From the NCBI GenBank assembly GCA_028752905.1, contig JAQNBH010000004.1, positions 3,332,610-3,396,609 on the forward strand: DNA of 64,000 nt, in the 5' to 3' direction. Numbering within the stretch: position 1 is the first letter of the stretch; each line of letters starts with the position of its first letter. The stretch is from Cladorhizidae sp. MBARI D1340-BT2 (Eukaryota > Porifera > Demospongiae > Poecilosclerida > Cladorhizidae). Shown here in pieces: positions 59,960 through 64,000 of this stretch. The notes beneath the pieces were generated by a model. The model made no database searches. It worked only from the letters and a program-made list of their open reading frames with translations, and had not been told where the DNA came from. The position numbers were made by a program, and so were the translations under genes.

Positions 59960-60278
59960 TATGCTTATAAAGCAGTGATTTTTGCAGCACTGACAAGAAC
60001 TCATTTAAGTGAAAGGTATAGTTATAGTTTGCACTATTGACAGTCTTCAGTATGCTCTCCACATTAGCTCATAAGTGATCGGTATGCCAACGATGTAGCC
60101 TGTTCTCTCTGCCGACATATTTATTATCCCAACGTGTGGCTGCTCTGGCAACACAAAGTAATCATGTTGTATGCATACATTTGTCTGAATCATGATTTTT
60201 CACATTTTATATCAACTATGTCATTGCTTTAAAAAAAGAGGCTAAGATATCATGTCAACAAACTATCCAATAACTTTC
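59960..60278. other. Unique AT-rich sequence
   Basis: Nothing recognisable; it includes the right flank of the deleted element copy. A TATGC or TA follows the element end, but no partner duplication exists on the left because that end is missing. Confidence 0.4.
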
Positions 60279-60414
60279 TCAATAATCAACTTCAAATTAA
60301 CAACCTTACGTATATATGGGTGTGGCTAGATACTCCAGCCTTCATCAGGAATAATGATGAAGGCAGGGGAATCTAGTCGAAATGTCCAGAGAAAATTACA
60401 AGTTGATTATTGAG
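60279..60414. mobile_element. Hairpin-type MITE, about 136 bp
   Basis: A perfect 15-bp inverted repeat CTCAATAATCAACTT (60279-60293 against 60400-60414) encloses a second palindrome (CCTTCATCA and TGATGAAGG, about 60340-60365). No gene is inside. No clear target duplication could be read. Confidence 0.6.
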
Positions 60415-61641
60415 GTCAAAGTGACATCATTAATGCAATAATAAAGAATAATTGAAAAATTATTTTGCCACCCAGTGAGATCTGAAAAAAGTTTCTGCAC
60501 TAATTTTAGAGGCAATCATAGTCGCACATAACTTCATGTCACAGAAAAAAATCAGCAAGGCTGGTTAAATCTCTTAGATATAGCCGTCATGTTATCTCGT
60601 CATAGCCCTATATATTATCTATGGCCTAGTAGCCAGCACTCCATACAAGTGGTAATGCACACCTTACTAACACAGTCATGGGTGTGGATGACCATGTGGT
60701 CACATACTATGCTATCTGGAAGGGTAAAAACATTTCTTGCTTTCATATGAAGATTTCAATCATTGAAGAATTTTTGTCTATGGTAGGTAATATGGTTGAT
60801 ATGATGCTGAATCTGCATAAACCGAACAGCTACAGTCGAACAAGGTCAGTTACAAATTGGTCTAGGCATGTTGTCAAAACTCTGGTTACCTTAAGTCACG
60901 CAGCCAGTTCAAAAGTGGAGTAGCACCTCAGAATTAGGAACACAGGTCTTACAAGCGGAGTGGTCAAACGTATGGCTTACCCTATGGCAGTTTTGTGTTC
61001 ATGGTCGATAAGCCGTATTTCACAAGATAGAAGAGTAAAATGCTGTTTCCTCCACCTAATGTCATTGGTCTAATAAAGTCAAGACTAGAGGGTGCTGGAG
61101 AACCTGAAGAAAAGATACAAATGATATAACTTAACCCATTCACTGCCATATGACGAAGAAATGTTGCTGCAACTTAGCCCATTTTTTAATTTGGCACTTG
61201 TGAAGGGAAATCCTTAATGCAAAGTCCTTACATCATACTAGACCACCGGAGGTAAATTGTTATGTATAATACTAGCAGAGTGTAGATGGCAGTTTTAGTG
61301 GAGATCTCGGGCTATCAGACAGTAAACTGAGTGTTGAAGCAGAAGTCTACGGTAACTGGTTTGAACAGTGCTGAAGTCGATGCCGAGCAGAGAAATGCAA
61401 CCGCATGAATGACTCTCTCCCGACACTACCAGTTTCCTTAAAAGAGATGGAGAAGGAAGGAGAGTATGAAGAAAGCAACGAGACTGTTCATGGTAAGGTT
61501 TAAACACTAGAGCAGTGAATGTAATCTATAACTGCTAACAGCAAAACATCATTTCCTGGGTAACTGGGGTGTGCGTGTGTTTTTTGGCCCGTCACAGCAA
61601 CCAACTATTTCTCTTTCCTCAGGTATGTCTGGCCCAGGCCT
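60415..61641. other. Mostly non-coding region with one possible first exon
   Basis: The only coding hint is on the plus strand at about 61405-61493: MNDSLPTLPVSLKEMEK and EGEYEESNETVHG ending at a donor (CATG/gtaagg). An 81-codon frame at 60678-60923 has no recognisable motif. Neither is supported by a partner exon. Confidence 0.25.
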
Positions 61642-61657
61642 CCCCCCCCCCCCCCCC
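61642..61657. repeat. Poly-C run
   Basis: Sixteen consecutive C bases, read from the sequence. Length is prone to sequencing error. Confidence 0.8.
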
Positions 61658-62388
61658 AGTCATGTGCTGAACGTTGAGAGCATCCTTATTCTAGTAATGG
61701 ATCACTTTGTGGTTTATTGTTAGGCAACCATTTGCGAGGATACATTCTGAAAATATTTGTCCCTAGGGAATTCAGCAACTTCTAAACTTAACATATCATT
61801 ACTTTTACAGCTGTTGTTATGAACCTCTAGAAAGTCATCAGTGAAAACAACATGCAATGAGTAGTCATTTAATAAGTCATCAAATATACAGTACACTTTA
61901 GTGTGCAATCTTGGGATAGAAATTGAAATTGATTTCTCAGTCATCCATGGAATAAGCTTGGCAGTCCAGTTGTCCAATAATTAGTCAATGAGAACAAACG
62001 CCAGACTTGTTAGAGAAATGTGCAATATCTGCAATTAATGGCATTAAATTGTTGAAGATGACATACGAACCCAGCAGAAATCTGAGGAAGAAATCATCAA
62101 TGATGCATAAGATCGTCCATATCTGAGAACAATGATGAAGAACCCAGTCGCACTTATTACCACCACCACCAATCACACACACAGGAGAATGCTTCAGCAC
62201 TTTCATAGGTTGCCATGGCTGTGATTGTTATGTTACTAAGAGGTGCACAATATGGCACCAAAAAGTTTCTCTGCGTTAAAGCAGATAAATATTTGTGACT
62301 TAATGGAATTGTCTTACTTACACACTGGAATGGCCAGAGTATTTTAATACATAATATATAGTAGTTCATGTAACATATTACATAGTGG
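61658..62388. other. Unassigned region
   Basis: Two minus-strand frames (61720-61977 and 61985-62206) have protein-like composition (VYCIFDDLLNDYSLHVVF; FLLGSYVIFNNLMPLIADI) and lie next to each other in different phases. They could be exons of the gene ending at 63297 or chance frames. I do not recognise them. Confidence 0.25.
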
Positions 62389-62640
62389 TGAGAGTAGTGC
62401 AGTCAAAAGTGGTGAGAGCATTGCACTGAAAAGTGGTGAGAGTAGTGCAGTGAAAAGTGGTGGTAGCAGTGCAGTGAAAAGTGGTGGTAGCAGTGCAGTG
62501 AAAAGTGGTGAGACCAGTACAGTGAAAAGTGGTGAGACCAGTACAGTGAAAAGTGGTGATAGCAGTGCAGTGAAAAGTGGTGATAGCAGTGCAGTGAAAA
62601 GTGGTGAGAGTAGTGCAGTGAAAAGGTGGTGAGAGCAGTA
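62389..62640. repeat. 24-bp minisatellite, about 10-11 copies
   Basis: The unit is AGTGCAGTGAAAAGTGGTGA plus four variable bases. Neighbouring units occur as identical pairs (GGTAGC pair, GAGACC pair, GATAGC pair), which points to two-unit duplications. Confidence 0.9.
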
Positions 62641-62779
62641 CAATCTTGCTGTAGTGGCTGGCAGTACCTGCAAAGAATGTGTAATACATTTTTCAATGTC
62701 TTTATAGCTTCAGAGTTAAAACCATTACGAGGCACCAAAATTCTTATGGAGCTTATAACTTCAAGGTTTTTCTGCAAGT

Positions 62780-63115
62780 TAATTCGGGCCTAGACCATAG
62801 ACAACTGAACCAAACTTTCTATGAGTTTATTTAGCTATTAGACAACTGAACCACACTTTCTCTAGGGATTAGACCATAACACAACTGAACTACATGTAAT
62901 TTAGGCCTAGACCATTAGACAACTGAACCATAATTTCTATAAGTTTATTTAGGCCAAGACATTAAGATAACCGAACCACATTTACTTTATTTAGGCCTAA
63001 ACCATTAGACAGGTGACCATATTTTCTATGGCTTTATTTGGGCCTGGACCATTAAACAAATGAACCACACTTTCTATGGGCCTAGACATTAGACAACTGA
63101 ACCATATTTTTATGT
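62780..63115. repeat. Degenerate tandem repeat, old
   Basis: Seven or eight diverged copies of a unit with GGCCTAGACCATTAGACAAC, TGAACCACACTTTCTAT and GTTTATTTA blocks, spaced about 40-60 bp. Much more diverged than the other satellites in the window. Confidence 0.75.
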
Positions 63116-63296
63116 GTCTATTTTCTAAAACATGGAAGATGTGATAGATATAATTGAGCATAAACTCCATAAGATCATTATCAGATGGACTTCACCTTTT
63201 TTGGTTTGTTTGTGTGGGCACACTAAGCTTATAGCAATTGTGTCAATTGCATGCATACAAGTGCTGAACTAATAATACTTACCAACTGTAGAGGGT

Positions 63297-63598
63297 TCAC
63301 AGAAGAGAGTTAATTTTTTGCACTAGACGTTCAAAACCCATTTGTTCATCAAGGAGTGATATAAAGTTTGTCAAGGATCCGTCCTGCTGAGAGATGGTTT
63401 GTTGCACATTCATCAAGACAATTCTGGTCATGTGACCTGGTGTTAGGTTGAGGTTAAGCAAGGATGCATACGTATCCCGAGATATCAAAGACTTGCTGTA
63501 TAATCCATCCCCAAGTGACTTGATATCAGATTCCAAAACGCCAACTAATTCTTGGAACATATTTTGGAAAACTTGAGCATCCTTTTTACGACGATTAC
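63297..63598 (-). CDS. Terminal exon with a possible death-fold (CARD-like) domain
   Basis: An acceptor (TTCTATAG, 63604-63599) opens an exon that enters in phase 2 and ends at TGA 63297-63299, giving about 100 residues: NRRKKDAQVFQNMFQELVGV, then KSLGDGLYSKSLISRDTYAS, LLNLNLTPGHMTRIVLMNVQ and FISLLDEQMGFERLVQKINS. The pattern of amphipathic helices (L..GLxS..LIS...Y..LL ... NLT ... VL..VQ..I ... F..LL) resembles CARD or related death-fold adaptor domains, which are expanded in invertebrate immune genes. That is inference from the hydrophobic pattern only. Upstream exons would lie to the right, beyond 63604. Confidence 0.4.
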
Positions 63599-63604
63599 CT
63601 ATAG

Positions 63605-64000
63605 AACAACAAAGTCGGCATGCAATGGATCATTTGACTATTGCTCCATTCATGACAGACTCCATGTACCAGTATATTAACACTTCTGTAAAAATGTATA
63701 GAAGCAATTAGTGTTCAGATTTATCAAAATTGTATGCAAAGATGACATACATGGAGGATAGTTATTACAATCTATCTTCTGACTTGGATGAAGTTGAAGT
63801 GGAAGTTTTAGTGGAACAAAAGCTAAGCAGAAGGACTAGCTTGACATTAAAACTAGCAGCTAAAGCAGAGGCACCAGCTGGACATTAAAACTAGCAGCTA
63901 AAGCTGAGGCACCAGTTGGACATTAATTAAGGGGCCGCTTCACCTTTTTAACCAAAAAACGTTTGTCCTCTTTGCAATTACCATAACATTTTTTCTCTTT
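63605..64000. other. Probable intron sequence upstream of the terminal exon
   Basis: AT-rich. It contains a short direct duplication of about 38 bp (GACATTAAAACTAGCAGCTA then AAGC.GAGGCACCAG, near 63845-63920). No exon is recognised. Confidence 0.4.

Noticed and set aside
1..64000. tRNA, rRNA or other structured RNA genes
   Set aside because: No cloverleaf, rRNA core or snRNA-like sequence was noticed by eye; a covariance-model scan would be needed to exclude small ones.

Overview
The window looks like repeat-rich nuclear DNA of an invertebrate animal. The evidence is GT-AG spliced coding pieces, a glycyl-tRNA synthetase 5' end with a probable mitochondrial presequence, a RING/B-box/filamin/NHL (TRIM-NHL) gene, and several animal-type transposons (Merlin, hAT/ZMYM1-like, an Academ-like element with an XPG/PIN-type nuclease motif, and a Ty3/Gypsy LTR element with the Gmr1-like pol order). 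A sponge, or another early-branching animal such as a cnidarian, fits best, but the sequence alone does not fix the species. Nothing suggests bacterial or plasmid DNA.

Region 1 (1-31771) is one large higher-order tandem array. Its unit is: an LTR-like promoter module of about 684 bp, a leader with a T-run, a frame-broken 5' part of a hAT (ZMYM1-like) transposase, a 27-bp minisatellite, a 31-bp minisatellite, and a short terminal block of 27-bp repeats. Six transposase copies (the first cut by the window edge) and five LTR-like modules are present. Junctions 1, 2 and 6 carry a multi-kilobase 31-bp array (about 167, 133 and 174 copies); junctions 3, 4 and 5 lack it and are about 2.8-2.9 kb periodic. 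Region 2 (31907-32690) holds the first two coding exons and promoter side of a minus-strand glycyl-tRNA synthetase gene, so the macrosatellite lies in its second intron or else separates it from the rest of the gene.

Region 3 (32691-50823) is a stack of nested insertions. A TIR element with an 8-bp duplication (32691-35137) holds a nearly intact Merlin transposase and the end of an RLE-type retroelement protein. To its right, one minus-strand hAT-like transposase gene is split three ways: its 5' part is at 50194-50823, its middle at 38730-38990 and its 3' part at 35203-35388. The two splits are an 11.2-kb Academ-like element (38991-50193, 3-bp duplication TAA) and a 3.3-kb hAT element (35389-38729, 5-bp duplication TGAAG). 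Removing each element with one duplication restores the reading frame across each gap. The Academ-like element is itself split by a Gypsy element (41073-46134, 5-bp duplication GGTCT).

Region 4 (51917-64000) has an intact single-exon TRIM-NHL gene, then 3.8 kb of 57-bp minisatellite, a deleted second copy of the Academ-like element (57994-59959) that lacks the Gypsy insertion, a small hairpin MITE, two minor tandem repeats, and a minus-strand terminal exon with a possible death-fold (CARD-like) domain. The only probably functional coding features are the glycyl-tRNA synthetase exons, the TRIM-NHL gene and perhaps the last exon; everything else is mobile or satellite DNA in different stages of decay.
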